Positions 7,421 through 16,542 of a stretch of DNA of 50,351 bases are shown piece after piece; position 1 is the stretch's first letter; every line of letters begins with the position of its first letter. Both the position numbers and the translations under genes were made by a program. Under the pieces are notes generated by a model. It saw only the letters and a list, made by a program, of their open reading frames with translations, ran no database searches and was not told the DNA's origin. This stretch comes from Bacteroidota bacterium (lineage in GTDB: Bacteria; Bacteroidota; Bacteroidia; Bacteroidales; VadinHA17). The stretch spans positions 1 through 50,351 of the forward strand of contig DQWH01000099.1 in the NCBI GenBank assembly GCA_011042635.1. The letters run 5' to 3'.

Positions 7421-8230
7421 ATGGATATGCCTCTGCTGACCCCAAAAGAAGAGCGCAGGTACAACCGGCATTTTTTATTACCTGAAATAGGAAAGGAAGG
7501 CCAGGTACGGCTTAAGAAAACACGGGTACTGATAGTAGGAGCAGGCGGACTGGGTTGTCCTGCGCTGCAGTATCTGGCTGCTGCCGGAGTGGGGACAATT
7601 GGCATTGCCGATAATGACAGGGTAAGCGAAGACAATTTGCAGCGGCAGGTGCTTTACGGCGAAAAAGATCTGGGCAAGATGAAGGCCATTATTGCCAGAG
7701 ATCGCTTGCAGCATCATAATCCCATGGTGGAATACCGGGTTCACAACGTATATCTGCAACCCGGGAATGTGCTCGATCTGTTGCGCGATTATGATGTGAT
7801 TGTGGATGCTACCGATAATTATCCCACACGGTATCTGCTGAATGATGCCTGTGTGATTCTTGGTAAACCATGGGTATTCGGGGCTATCTACAAATATGAG
7901 GGACAGGTTTCCGTATTTAACTTCAGAAACGGTCCGTCCCTTCGGTGTATTTTTTCCGAACCTCCCCTTCCGCAGGAAGCTCCCGACCCGTCCCGTATGG
8001 GCATGATGGGTGTTTTACCGGGCATTATCGGAACCATCATGGCAAATGAAGTTATTAAAATGGTCAGTGGAACGGGCTCCTGCCTGAATGGTAAAATGTT
8101 GTTGCTGAATATTATGAACTATTCAGTACAAACTCTTTCCATCAATAAAAAGGATAGGAATTATTCACTGGATAAAATGAAAGAAGATTATTCCGGAAAA
8201 CAGAAGAGCGGAAAAGGTTCTGGCCGGTAA
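7421..8230 (+). CDS. ThiF/MoeB/HesA family adenylyltransferase (E1-like)
   Basis: This 269-residue protein has the Rossmann motif GAGGLG (residues 40-45), 'IADNDRVSEDNLQRQVLY' with the Arg-finger equivalent R75, K88 in 'GKMKA' and 'DATDN' with D132. These are the ATP-binding and adenylation residues of MoeB/ThiF, which activate the C-terminus of a ubiquitin-like sulfur carrier. MoeB-type zinc cysteines are mostly missing. The usual CxxC is SLRC here (only C176), the C-terminal CxxC is absent, and the cysteine normally before the 'GVLGPxxGxxG' helix is Met/Ser. There is no rhodanese domain, and no thiamine or molybdopterin gene lies nearby. The assignment therefore stays at family level. Confidence 0.85.
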   Translation: MDMPLLTPKEERRYNRHFLLPEIGKEGQVRLKKTRVLIVGAGGLGCPALQYLAAAGVGTIGIADNDRVSEDNLQRQVLYGEKDLGKMKAIIARDRLQHHNPMVEYRVHNVYLQPGNVLDLLRDYDVIVDATDNYPTRYLLNDACVILGKPWVFGAIYKYEGQVSVFNFRNGPSLRCIFSEPPLPQEAPDPSRMGMMGVLPGIIGTIMANEVIKMVSGTGSCLNGKMLLLNIMNYSVQTLSINKKDRNYSLDKMKEDYSGKQKSGKGSGR

Positions 8231-8286
8231 CTAATTTTACTGAAATACGTATTATCAATTCAGATAGCACCAAAAACAAAGAAACC

Positions 8287-9390
8287 ATGAAAAGAGCTGT
8301 CACCTATGCGGTATTTCTTGCCATGATGACAGGAATACCGGTTTCCTGTGAAAAAAGCAAGAAGGACGATAATATTGTACCCGAAGATTTCAAGGTGGGT
8401 ATGTCTGATGCCATCAGCCGGCCCGACCTGGATAAGAAGAAAGGCCTGACACTGGAAGTGGATGGGAATACACTGTATAATTATCTCCGAACCCTGGTGG
8501 GGGTTGGAGAAATGTCGGCCGACATGGTGAACGAGGCAATTACTTCCGTAAGGGAACTGAAAATTGAGGGCCCCATGGAATTTTCCTACACTTCCACATA
8601 CGACGGAAGGATCAAGGATGTTCATGTTATGGCCGGGGCATATTATGGAAAGGACCAGTGGGAATACGGCATGTATATCGACGATGAGGACGGGAGCAGG
8701 GCCTTTCAGTTGTTCTGGAATACCAATCCCGTCAAAGGAGTAGCTCTTATGATTCCCGCTAACTTTAACCGGAACACACAGGTTCACACCCGGTCTGTTC
8801 TGAAAATTGAATACGGTGAAGAAGGTATGAATATAGCAGGACTGGATAATCCATTGGAAAAGTACATGATTGTTTCCGTGGTCAACCTGGATGTAACAGG
8901 TTCCAATTATGCCAGTAAGATCAAACTGTTTGCCGGCAAGAGAGGGGATGTGGTTTACATTCGCGGGAATACCATTCATCCCACAGCCACCCTGATCGAT
9001 GAAACCCGGACCGGTGGAATTTGCTGGACTTTTGTAGCCAAAAATGATGTGGAAAAAGATATTGCCGTTGCCCGCGTTGCCCTTCCTCCGGTGGATCTGG
9101 ATGATCTTACCCATGTCTGGACAGTATATTCCCTTAAAAATGTACTGACAGCCGAAGTGCAGAAAGCTTACAGTGATCTTTCGCCTGAAGACCTGGACCT
9201 GGTCGTATCGGCCGTTACGGCCAATGCAGATGATCCGGCTTATTTTTCCGGATCAACCGGTTTTACGTCATCGGGTACCAGTGTTCCTTCACAGGAAGGC
9301 TTTACTGCTGATTTCATTGATATTACCGGACTGGCTCCTTTCATTCCGGCCGTTGTTAACGAAATGGAAATTAATCTGGCCTACGAATAG
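8287..9390 (+). CDS. Hypothetical lipoprotein
   Basis: This is a 367-residue protein of unrecognised family. A short signal peptide ends in a lipobox ('GIPVSC', Cys at about residue 21), so it should be lipid-anchored. The next residues, EKSKKDD, are charged, and acidic/lysine-rich stretches right after the cysteine act as surface-export signals in some Bacteroidota; surface display is possible but unproven. The mature part is mixed alpha/beta with repeated strands ('MEFSYTSTYDGRIKDVHVMAGAYYG', 'KIKLFAGKRGDVVYIRGNTIHP'). It contains no catalytic motif I can name. It stands alone, with a strong terminator 35 bases after the stop. Confidence 0.75.
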   Translation: MKRAVTYAVFLAMMTGIPVSCEKSKKDDNIVPEDFKVGMSDAISRPDLDKKKGLTLEVDGNTLYNYLRTLVGVGEMSADMVNEAITSVRELKIEGPMEFSYTSTYDGRIKDVHVMAGAYYGKDQWEYGMYIDDEDGSRAFQLFWNTNPVKGVALMIPANFNRNTQVHTRSVLKIEYGEEGMNIAGLDNPLEKYMIVSVVNLDVTGSNYASKIKLFAGKRGDVVYIRGNTIHPTATLIDETRTGGICWTFVAKNDVEKDIAVARVALPPVDLDDLTHVWTVYSLKNVLTAEVQKAYSDLSPEDLDLVVSAVTANADDPAYFSGSTGFTSSGTSVPSQEGFTADFIDITGLAPFIPAVVNEMEINLAYE

Positions 9391-9424
9391 GAGGTAATCA
9401 GGTAAACAATTTTCGATCAGGGAA

Positions 9425-9455
9425 AAATCCGGGAAGTCCTTCCCGGATTTTTTTT
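9425..9455 (+). terminator. Strong rho-independent terminator
   Basis: AAATCCGGGAA and TTCCCGGATTT form an 11-base-pair perfect stem with a GTCC loop, running into eight T residues. It ends the lipoprotein transcript. Confidence 0.9.
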
Positions 9456-9462
9456 AATTTTG
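9455..9462 (+). promoter_or_regulatory. Possible -7 element overlapping the terminator T-tract
   Basis: TAATTTTG matches the Bacteroidota -7 consensus TAnnTTTG at every fixed base and begins within the terminator's T-run. The ATG of the TPR/SpoIIE gene is 16 bases further on, so the leader would be about 10 bases or fewer. There is no clear TTTG at -33. Confidence 0.4.
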
Positions 9463-9477
9463 AGCATCCGGGAATTG

Positions 9478-11805
9478 ATGATGAAACATAAAACGGCATA
9501 CTGGGGGGTGGTTTTTTTGTTTTGTATTCCATTCTTCTCCATTGCACAGGCAGATGTGGATAGTCTGATCCGTATGATGGAAAGATCGAAGGGAGCGGAA
9601 AAAATCCGGCTGTTGAATGTATTATCCAACGAATATCTCAGAATATCCCCGGAAAAATCCATTGAATTTGCCACACAGGCATTCCAACTGGCAGAAGAGA
9701 ATAAAAGAAGAACCGATGAAGGCCTCGCACTCAACAACCTGGGGAAAGCCTATTATTTTACCGGTGATTACCGCAGAGCAGAGAATTGTTATCTGGAAAG
9801 CATTGCCATTCATAAAGACCTGAACAACAGCATAGAACTGGCCAAAGTTTACAATAACCTGGGAGTGTTGTACCGTAGCCAGGGAAATTATGAAAAGGCA
9901 CTGGAATATTATGGCATATCCCTGGATATCAGAAGGAAACAGGAAGATCTCAGGGGGGTAAGCCGTTCCCTGAATAACATTGGAGAAATACATAAATTTC
10001 AGGCCAATTATGCCGAGGCGAAAATATATTACGAGCAATCCTACGAGCTGAAAAAACAACTCAACGATAGGGCCGGCATGGCCAATACCCTGAATAATCT
10101 GGGAGAAATTTTCAATTACTGGGGGGAATATGAAGAAGCCCTGCAGTATTATCAGCAGTCGTACACCCTCTATACGGAACTGGGTGACCGGTCAGGAATG
10201 GCCACTTCCATTTTTAATATCGGCGGCATTTATATGGAGCTGAATAATCATGAACAAGCCCTGGATAACTTCCGGCAATCACTGGAGCTTTATCAGGAGA
10301 TGGGGGAAAAGCAGGGGATGGCTTATTGCCTGGATAATATCGGAAGGGTTTTTCTGGGGCGGGAAATGTATGATTCGGCATCCCTGTATTTTTCCCGTTC
10401 AATGGATATTGTAGAAGAACTGGGATCAAAGCAGGGGGAAGCCAGTTCACTGAAAAACCTGGGCGATGTGATGCATAAAATGGGTGAGACATCGGGAGCT
10501 ATAGAATATTATCATGAGGCCCTGGAAATTTATGAAGAACTGGGCAGCCAGAAAGGCATCGCGGATCTTTTTATCAGGATGGGAATGAGCTATCTTTCCA
10601 GAGACCAATACCGGGAGGCCGAGAGCTATTTTAATCGGTCCTTGGCCCTGGCTGCGGAACATAACCTGAGGGTGATCATGCAGGAAGGGTATTATGGTCT
10701 TTCGGAACTTCACAGAAAACGGGAGAATTATCAGGACGCGCTGCATTATTATATTCAGGCGACAGAATTACGGGATTCTCTTACCGATGAAACCGTAAAA
10801 AAGAACATCAATGAACTGGAAGCACGGTATCAGTCGGAAAAGAAAGAAAGAGAACTGGAGTTGAAAAATGCCCAGCTGGCCCGGCAGGAGGTGGAGCTCA
10901 GACAAAGGAAACTGATACAGTACGGTCTGATCGGAGGGATATTTCTGCTGCTGGCTCTGGCAGCGGCCATATACCGCAGTTACCGCAATAAACAACATGC
11001 CAATCTGATCCTGAGTGAACAGAAATCGCTGATAGAACAAAAAAACCGGGAAATTACCGATAGCATACGTTATGCACAGCATATTCAGAATGCTGTTCTT
11101 CCCCATGTGGATTATGCGCGGCAGTACTTCTCCGAAATTTTTATCTATTTTAAACCCAAAGATATTGTCAGCGGCGATTTTTACTGGATGGAAAAACAGG
11201 GCCGGTATATCTACATTGCCGCAGTGGATGCGACCGGTCATGGGGTGCCCGGAGCCTTTATCTCCTTGCTGGGTTTCAATATTCTGAATGACACCCTGAA
11301 GGAAAATGAACATGCAACGGCCGCTGATATCCTGGACGGCCTGAATATTGGGTTTTCCGAAAGAATGTCGAAAAACAATCCGAAAGAATCCATTAAAGAC
11401 AGCATGGACATAGCCCTGTGCCGGATCAATACGGCCGAAATGAAAATGGATTATGCCGGTGCCTATAACCCACTTTGGCTGATCCGTGATGAAGAAATAA
11501 TTGAAATAAAAGCGGATAAATTCCCCATAGGCCATTATTTATATCAACCCCAGAAAAAATATACAAACCATGTTATCGACATCCGGTCAGGTGATCTGAT
11601 CTACCTGTTCTCCGACGGCTATGCGGATCAGTTCGGGGGTCCGGAAGGGAAAAAGTTCCGGTATCGTAAACTGAGGGAACTGTTTCTGACCAATACCCGC
11701 CTGACTATGCAGGAACAATATGCCCTGCTTGACAGAACCATAAACGAATGGATGGGCGGGGAAGAGCAGGTGGATGATATGCTGGTAATCGGTATAAAGA
11801 TCTGA
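9478..11805 (+). CDS. TPR-repeat membrane protein with SpoIIE/PP2C phosphatase domain
   Basis: This protein of about 775 residues has a signal peptide ('GVVFLFCIPFFSIAQA'), then nine or so tetratricopeptide repeats with the recurring 'NNLGxxYxxxGxYxxAxxYYxxS' pattern. A coiled coil, a membrane helix at about 479-499 ('LIQYGLIGGIFLLLALAAAIY') and a second coiled coil follow. The cytoplasmic SpoIIE-type serine phosphatase runs from about 528 to the end. The metal-site motifs 'FKPKDIVSGDFYW', 'AAVDATGHGVPGAF', 'FSDGYADQFGG' and 'DDMLVIGIKI' are all present, so it should be active. The track's start is a TTG at 9460; the ATG at 9478 (or 9481) is preferred. No STAS anti-sigma antagonist or RsbW-like kinase lies nearby, so the substrate is probably encoded elsewhere. 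Confidence 0.9.
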   Translation: MMKHKTAYWGVVFLFCIPFFSIAQADVDSLIRMMERSKGAEKIRLLNVLSNEYLRISPEKSIEFATQAFQLAEENKRRTDEGLALNNLGKAYYFTGDYRRAENCYLESIAIHKDLNNSIELAKVYNNLGVLYRSQGNYEKALEYYGISLDIRRKQEDLRGVSRSLNNIGEIHKFQANYAEAKIYYEQSYELKKQLNDRAGMANTLNNLGEIFNYWGEYEEALQYYQQSYTLYTELGDRSGMATSIFNIGGIYMELNNHEQALDNFRQSLELYQEMGEKQGMAYCLDNIGRVFLGREMYDSASLYFSRSMDIVEELGSKQGEASSLKNLGDVMHKMGETSGAIEYYHEALEIYEELGSQKGIADLFIRMGMSYLSRDQYREAESYFNRSLALAAEHNLRVIMQEGYYGLSELHRKRENYQDALHYYIQATELRDSLTDETVKKNINELEARYQSEKKERELELKNAQLARQEVELRQRKLIQYGLIGGIFLLLALAAAIYRSYRNKQHANLILSEQKSLIEQKNREITDSIRYAQHIQNAVLPHVDYARQYFSEIFIYFKPKDIVSGDFYWMEKQGRYIYIAAVDATGHGVPGAFISLLGFNILNDTLKENEHATAADILDGLNIGFSERMSKNNPKESIKDSMDIALCRINTAEMKMDYAGAYNPLWLIRDEEIIEIKADKFPIGHYLYQPQKKYTNHVIDIRSGDLIYLFSDGYADQFGGPEGKKFRYRKLRELFLTNTRLTMQEQYALLDRTINEWMGGEEQVDDMLVIGIKI

Positions 11806-11830
11806 AAATCATGATGCCTGATACAGCTTT

Positions 11831-11862
11831 TTTGTATTTCAATCCTACAGAAATTATTTTAT
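11831..11862 (+). promoter_or_regulatory. Possible promoter of pepE
   Basis: TTTG at 11831 is followed 20 bases later by TATTTTAT, a six-of-eight match to TAnnTTTG with the final TG replaced. The start codon lies 22 bases after it. The sequence is AT-rich, so the match is weak. Confidence 0.25.
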
Positions 11863-11883
11863 TCATTACTTAAGATAAACTTT

Positions 11884-12594
11884 ATGAAACTATTACTGAT
11901 CAGTAATTCGACCAATGCAGGAGAACCTTACCTCCACCATCCGAAAAAGAAAATCCGGGAATTTTTGGGCGACAAACCTGTAAAAGCATTATTCATTCCC
12001 TATGCGGCGGTGACTTTTTCATTTGATGCCTATGAGGAAAAGGTCAGGGAAAGATTCAGAGAAATAGGGCACGATATTGAATCCATCCATCGTTACCGCG
12101 ATCCGGTGCAGGCAGTTAAATCAGCCACCGCCATTGTTATCGGAGGAGGCAATACCTGGCAGCTGATCAAAATGATGCAGGACCAGGGCCTGCTCGATCC
12201 AATCCGCAGCAGGGTCCTGGAAGGGATTCCCTATATCGGATGGAGTGCTGGTTCCAATGTAGCCTGTCCTACCATTAAGACTACCAACGATATGCCCATT
12301 ATTCAGCCGACCGGTTTTCAGGCCATGGCTCTGGTTCCTTTCCAGATCAATCCCCATTACCTGGATGCCAATCCCGACGGTCATGCCGGGGAAACAAGGG
12401 AGGCCCGAATCGAAGAATTTATAGAGGTAAACCCCGACATGTATGTGGTGGGCCTCAGGGAAGGAACCATGTTGTGGGTGGAAGATCTGAACCCCCAGCT
12501 AATAGGACCCAGGCCCGCCAGAATATTTAAGAAGGGGATTGCTCCCTGGGAGGTAAAACCCGGCGAAGACATCCGGTTCTTATTCAGTAGATAA
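11884..12594 (+). CDS. pepE: Dipeptidase E (alpha-aspartyl dipeptidase, family S51)
   Basis: This 236-residue cytoplasmic serine peptidase removes N-terminal aspartate from Asp-Xaa dipeptides. The nucleophile lies in 'IGWSAGSNVACPT' (S121). D136 in 'KTTND' and H158 in 'INPHYLDA' fall one residue from the E. coli PepE triad positions S120, D135 and H157. 'VIGGGNTWQLI' is the family's substrate-loop motif. The length matches the family (about 230). It appears monocistronic: the gap to the preceding gene is 78 bases and to the next about 100. Confidence 0.93.
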   Translation: MKLLLISNSTNAGEPYLHHPKKKIREFLGDKPVKALFIPYAAVTFSFDAYEEKVRERFREIGHDIESIHRYRDPVQAVKSATAIVIGGGNTWQLIKMMQDQGLLDPIRSRVLEGIPYIGWSAGSNVACPTIKTTNDMPIIQPTGFQAMALVPFQINPHYLDANPDGHAGETREARIEEFIEVNPDMYVVGLREGTMLWVEDLNPQLIGPRPARIFKKGIAPWEVKPGEDIRFLFSR

Positions 12595-12694
12595 CCAGGA
12601 TAAAAGGCTCTGTCATTTGCATTAAATTCCGGCCGGTCCTGATTTCCTTTCACCGAATGCGTATGTACAGGAAGTGAAATTGTTGTAATATTGC

Positions 12695-15382
12695 ATGAAA
12701 TTCATGCAGGTAAAGTTGTTATTGAAAAAATTCCGGAAGGTATTTCTGATCCTGTTGTCGGTTTTACTGGTATTTTTTCTTTCCGTCGGCCTGCTGGTGA
12801 GCCTGAAACGGGATGCCATCGAATCCTTTCTGGTGAGCGAACTCAACAAGCAGCTCACCGGGAAGGTAGAGGTGGGGAAGCTGACTTTCTCTGTTTTCAG
12901 AAGTTTCCCTCGAGCCTCTCTCATTCTCGACCGGGTGATGGTTTTTTCCGATAAAACGGGGAAGGAACAGGCGGGTGATACCGTTCTGCAGGCAGACAAG
13001 CTTCAGTTGCAGTTCCATCTGATTCAGCTTCTCAGAAAAGAATATGTTCTCCGGCGGCTGGTGATCGATAATGGAAAACTATGGATACAGACCGATACGG
13101 ATGGACTAACGCATTTCCGTGTATGGAAAAGCCCGGCCGGAGACAGCAACGGAAGACTTAACCTGGATTTGCAGGATGTCAGGCTCAGGAACGTCGGGGT
13201 GGAATATATCCATAAACCCGCGCAGATCAGGGTCGGGGGATATACCCGGAGGACCGTTCTGAAAGGGACATTCAGGGGGAACGATCTGTCACTGCAGGCA
13301 GATGCGGATATTCTGCTGTACCTGTTGCAGGTAAAAAAATTCAGCGCAGCCAGGGAGATCCCTGTGCTGGGTAATCTGGAATTGACCAGAAAGGACAGCC
13401 TGTGGAACCTTACGGCCTCTTCGCTGAGGATAAGCGGCCTGGATTTGCAGCTACAGGGAGAGATCCTGACCGGCGTGACGAAACGAACCGATCTTTTGGT
13501 AAAAGGCACTGGATTAAGCATACGATCTCTTTCTGAAATGGTTCTTCCTGCCCTGGCAGAAAAATGGCAGATCAAAAGAAGCACAGGCGCCGTTGATATT
13601 GAAGGACATTTGAGTCAACTTCCCGGCGGGGAACCGGCTCCTCATGTGGATCTGGATTTTCGGATTAGGGGGGCAGAACTGGCCATGAAAAATTCTTCCG
13701 TTCATATTACAGGGTTTTCTGGTATGGGAACCCTGCACAACGGGGTAAAAAACAGCCTGGAGACCACCGAACTGGAAGTTCAATCGTTTACCGCCGCCGT
13801 GGGAGCTTCCCGGATAAGCGGTTCTTTCCATGTCAGGGATTTCGTCCGCCCCGTCATTTCCGGACAGGGAACGGTGGACGGGTCAGTGGAAGAAATACTG
13901 AAAGTATTTTCTTCCGGGAAAAGGCCGGATATTTCAGGCCGGATCAGGGCGAACCTGGCCTTTCATTTCCAACCTGAAAACCTGAGAGAAATAACCCGGG
14001 AAGATTTGATAAAATCTGAACTCAGGGGCAATTTAACTCTGTCGGGTATGCAGTTCCGCCTGGGGAAATCGGCGCACCAGATTGCCAATTTATCGGGGGA
14101 CCTGATGTTTTCAGGTTCAGGGCCGGTATGGTTCGACAATCTTCAGATGGAATGGAACCAGGTGCCCCTTGTTCTTGACGGGAAAGCGGAAAATCTGCTG
14201 TCATTTGTTCTGGGTGGCCGGGAGATGTTGCATCTGGAAGGACGTGTCAGCAGCCCGGAGATCGATCTGAAAGCCTGGCTGAATGTTCCGGCAGGCAGGC
14301 AAGAGGACAGAATGAAAAGATTCTGGCCCGAGCATATATCCATGGATCTGGAGTTTACCGCCGGCATACTGCATATAAAACCCTTTACAGCCACGCAGGT
14401 GGAGGGAATGTTGATCTATGAGCCCGGACTGATGATTATCCCCCGGGTGAGTTTTCTCAGCATGCAGGGGAAACTGAACGGGAACGGAATGCTGATGAAA
14501 AGTGTGGGAGACAGTATGCTTTTTAATACACAAGTTGCCGTGGATAATGTGAACATGCATGAGCTGTTTGCTTCATTTCGTAATTTCGGGCAGGATTTTA
14601 TTAGTGCAGAACATTTGAATGGAAATCTGAGAGGCAACATATCCATGAAAATGGTTTTCAGTCCGGAATGGGAGATCAACAAGGAAAGTTTGCTGGCGGA
14701 AGCTCAAATAACTATTGATAACGGAGAGCTAATCCATTTTGAGCCGATGGAAAAATTATCCCGGTTTGTTGACCTGAAAGAACTGGAACATGTGAAATTC
14801 AGCCGGCTGGAAAACACGATATATATCAGGGAACAGAGGGTAATTATTCCCCACATGGATATCCATTCCAATGCATTCAACATTTCAGCTACGGGAGAAC
14901 ACGGGCTGGACAAATATTTTCAGTACCGGTTAAGAATTCTTTTGTCGGAAATCCTTGCCCGGAAAGCCCGCCGGCCGGAACCACAGGAAACGGAGTTCGG
15001 CTGGGTGGAGGAAGACGGATTGAATCAAACCAGCCTGTATCTGCAAATTGAGGGTACTCCCGACGATTACAGGGTTTCCTACGACAGGGCGGCTGTGCGG
15101 GATGTGATCAGGCAAAGCATACGAGAACAGGGCAGGGAAGTGCGGGAAATCCTGCGGGATGAATTCGGCTGGTTCAGGGATGATACGTTGACCCCAGGGG
15201 ATACCGTCAGCAAAACATTCCGTATCCGGTGGGAGGAAGAAACCGGTAGCGAAACGGAAACAGAGGCGGATTCCCTGAAGGGAACGGGAGCCTCTTCAAA
15301 ACCCGCTTTCCGGATCATCTGGGAGGAAGAGGAAGATACCCTGGACACGAAACGGAAAACCAATGAACCCCATTCATGGTAA
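12695..15382 (+). CDS. AsmA family protein
   Basis: This 895-residue protein has an N-terminal membrane anchor (about 16-37) after 'KKFRKVFL' and a long periplasmic region rich in beta-strands. The N-terminal 'LNKQLTGKVEVGKLTFSVFRSFPRASLILDRVMV' is the typical AsmA opening. The C-terminal part ('GNLRGNISMKMVFSPEWEINKESLLAEAQITIDNGELIHFEPM') is typical AsmA_2. AsmA-like proteins form elongated grooves and are implicated in phospholipid transport to, or homeostasis of, the outer membrane. The Glu-rich tail after 'GTPDDYRVSYD' contains two 'FRI(R/I)WEEE' repeats. The stop codon overlaps the next gene by seven bases. An ATG at 12704 is an alternative start. Confidence 0.88.
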   Translation: MKFMQVKLLLKKFRKVFLILLSVLLVFFLSVGLLVSLKRDAIESFLVSELNKQLTGKVEVGKLTFSVFRSFPRASLILDRVMVFSDKTGKEQAGDTVLQADKLQLQFHLIQLLRKEYVLRRLVIDNGKLWIQTDTDGLTHFRVWKSPAGDSNGRLNLDLQDVRLRNVGVEYIHKPAQIRVGGYTRRTVLKGTFRGNDLSLQADADILLYLLQVKKFSAAREIPVLGNLELTRKDSLWNLTASSLRISGLDLQLQGEILTGVTKRTDLLVKGTGLSIRSLSEMVLPALAEKWQIKRSTGAVDIEGHLSQLPGGEPAPHVDLDFRIRGAELAMKNSSVHITGFSGMGTLHNGVKNSLETTELEVQSFTAAVGASRISGSFHVRDFVRPVISGQGTVDGSVEEILKVFSSGKRPDISGRIRANLAFHFQPENLREITREDLIKSELRGNLTLSGMQFRLGKSAHQIANLSGDLMFSGSGPVWFDNLQMEWNQVPLVLDGKAENLLSFVLGGREMLHLEGRVSSPEIDLKAWLNVPAGRQEDRMKRFWPEHISMDLEFTAGILHIKPFTATQVEGMLIYEPGLMIIPRVSFLSMQGKLNGNGMLMKSVGDSMLFNTQVAVDNVNMHELFASFRNFGQDFISAEHLNGNLRGNISMKMVFSPEWEINKESLLAEAQITIDNGELIHFEPMEKLSRFVDLKELEHVKFSRLENTIYIREQRVIIPHMDIHSNAFNISATGEHGLDKYFQYRLRILLSEILARKARRPEPQETEFGWVEEDGLNQTSLYLQIEGTPDDYRVSYDRAAVRDVIRQSIREQGREVREILRDEFGWFRDDTLTPGDTVSKTFRIRWEEETGSETETEADSLKGTGASSKPAFRIIWEEEEDTLDTKRKTNEPHSW

Positions 15383-16542
15383 ATATCTACCATAAAAAGA
15401 CACGCTGGAAACTCCTTCTTTTCCTGGGAGCGGTTGTTATCGGCCTGTCATCCCTGTTTTACACGCAGAAGCTGGTAGAAGAATTGTCGGCTGAGGAAAG
15501 GGAAAAGGTGGAACTCTGGGCCGAGGCTACCCGGAAGCTGATCGAAATGGATGTGGATGATACCGAATTTGACCTGCTTCTCAGGGTGATAGAAACCAAC
15601 AATACCGTGCCCCTTATCCTGACTAACAAGACGGGAGATACCCTGTCCACCAGGAATCTCGACCCGAAACGGCTAAAAAACCGGGCCTACCTTGACCGGC
15701 AGCTCCGGATCATGCGGGAGACCCATGATCCCATTGTCATCACACTGGATGAGAACGAAAACCTGTACCTTCATTACAAAGATTCCATATTACTGACAAA
15801 ATTGTTTTATTTTCCCTATATCCAGCTGGGCGTGATTATGCTGTTTATTCTGGTTTCCTATTTTGCTTTCAGTGCTTCCAGGAAAGCAGAACAGAACCAG
15901 GTTTGGGTGGGATTATCGAGAGAAACGGCCCATCAGCTGGGAACTCCCATCTCCTCCCTTATGGCCTGGCTGGAGCTGATCAAAATGAACCGGAGCAACG
16001 AGGATACCCTGAAGGAACTGGGGAAAGATGTTAAACGGCTGGAAAAAATTGCCGACAGGTTTTCAAAAATCGGTTCCAGACCCGTTCTTACCCTCGTACC
16101 GATCCATGAGGCGGTTCAGCAATCTGTGGCTTATATCCGTACCCGTTCTTCGGCTCAGGTTAATATCAGCATGGAAAACCGGCTTTCGGAGACCTGCCTC
16201 GTGAACCTCAATACAGAACTTTTTGAATGGGTTATTGAAAATTTGTGTAAAAACGCCATCGATGCTATGGGAGGCAACGGCTCCATCCGGATAGTTCTGT
16301 CTGACAATCCGGGCAAGGTTTTTGTCGATATCCGTGATGAGGGGAAGGGCATTCCCAAAAAATTGCATAAAACGGTTTTTAAGCCGGGATATACCTCAAA
16401 ACCGAGAGGGTGGGGTCTGGGGCTTTCCCTGGCCAGGAGAATTGTGGAAAATTATCACCGTGGAAAAATTTTCGTGCTTCAGTCGGAGCCAGAGAAGGGA
16501 ACCACTTTCCGTATCGTACTGAATAAAGAAAAAAACAGATGA
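15376..16542 (+). CDS. Membrane sensor histidine kinase
   Basis: This 388-residue kinase has two membrane helices (about 12-29 and 141-165) flanking an extracytoplasmic domain of about 110 residues. The dimerisation helix 'SRETAHQLGTPISSLMAWLELI' has the phospho-acceptor His at about 185. The ATPase domain has an N-box ('ENLCKNAIDAM'), G1 ('DEGKGIPKK') and G2 ('GWGLGLSLARRI'). It has no HAMP or PAS domain and no receiver, and no response regulator gene lies nearby, so it is an orphan kinase. It overlaps the AsmA stop by seven bases and the U32 start by four. That suggests translational coupling and a link to outer-membrane status. Confidence 0.93.
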   Translation: MVNIYHKKTRWKLLLFLGAVVIGLSSLFYTQKLVEELSAEEREKVELWAEATRKLIEMDVDDTEFDLLLRVIETNNTVPLILTNKTGDTLSTRNLDPKRLKNRAYLDRQLRIMRETHDPIVITLDENENLYLHYKDSILLTKLFYFPYIQLGVIMLFILVSYFAFSASRKAEQNQVWVGLSRETAHQLGTPISSLMAWLELIKMNRSNEDTLKELGKDVKRLEKIADRFSKIGSRPVLTLVPIHEAVQQSVAYIRTRSSAQVNISMENRLSETCLVNLNTELFEWVIENLCKNAIDAMGGNGSIRIVLSDNPGKVFVDIRDEGKGIPKKLHKTVFKPGYTSKPRGWGLGLSLARRIVENYHRGKIFVLQSEPEKGTTFRIVLNKEKNR

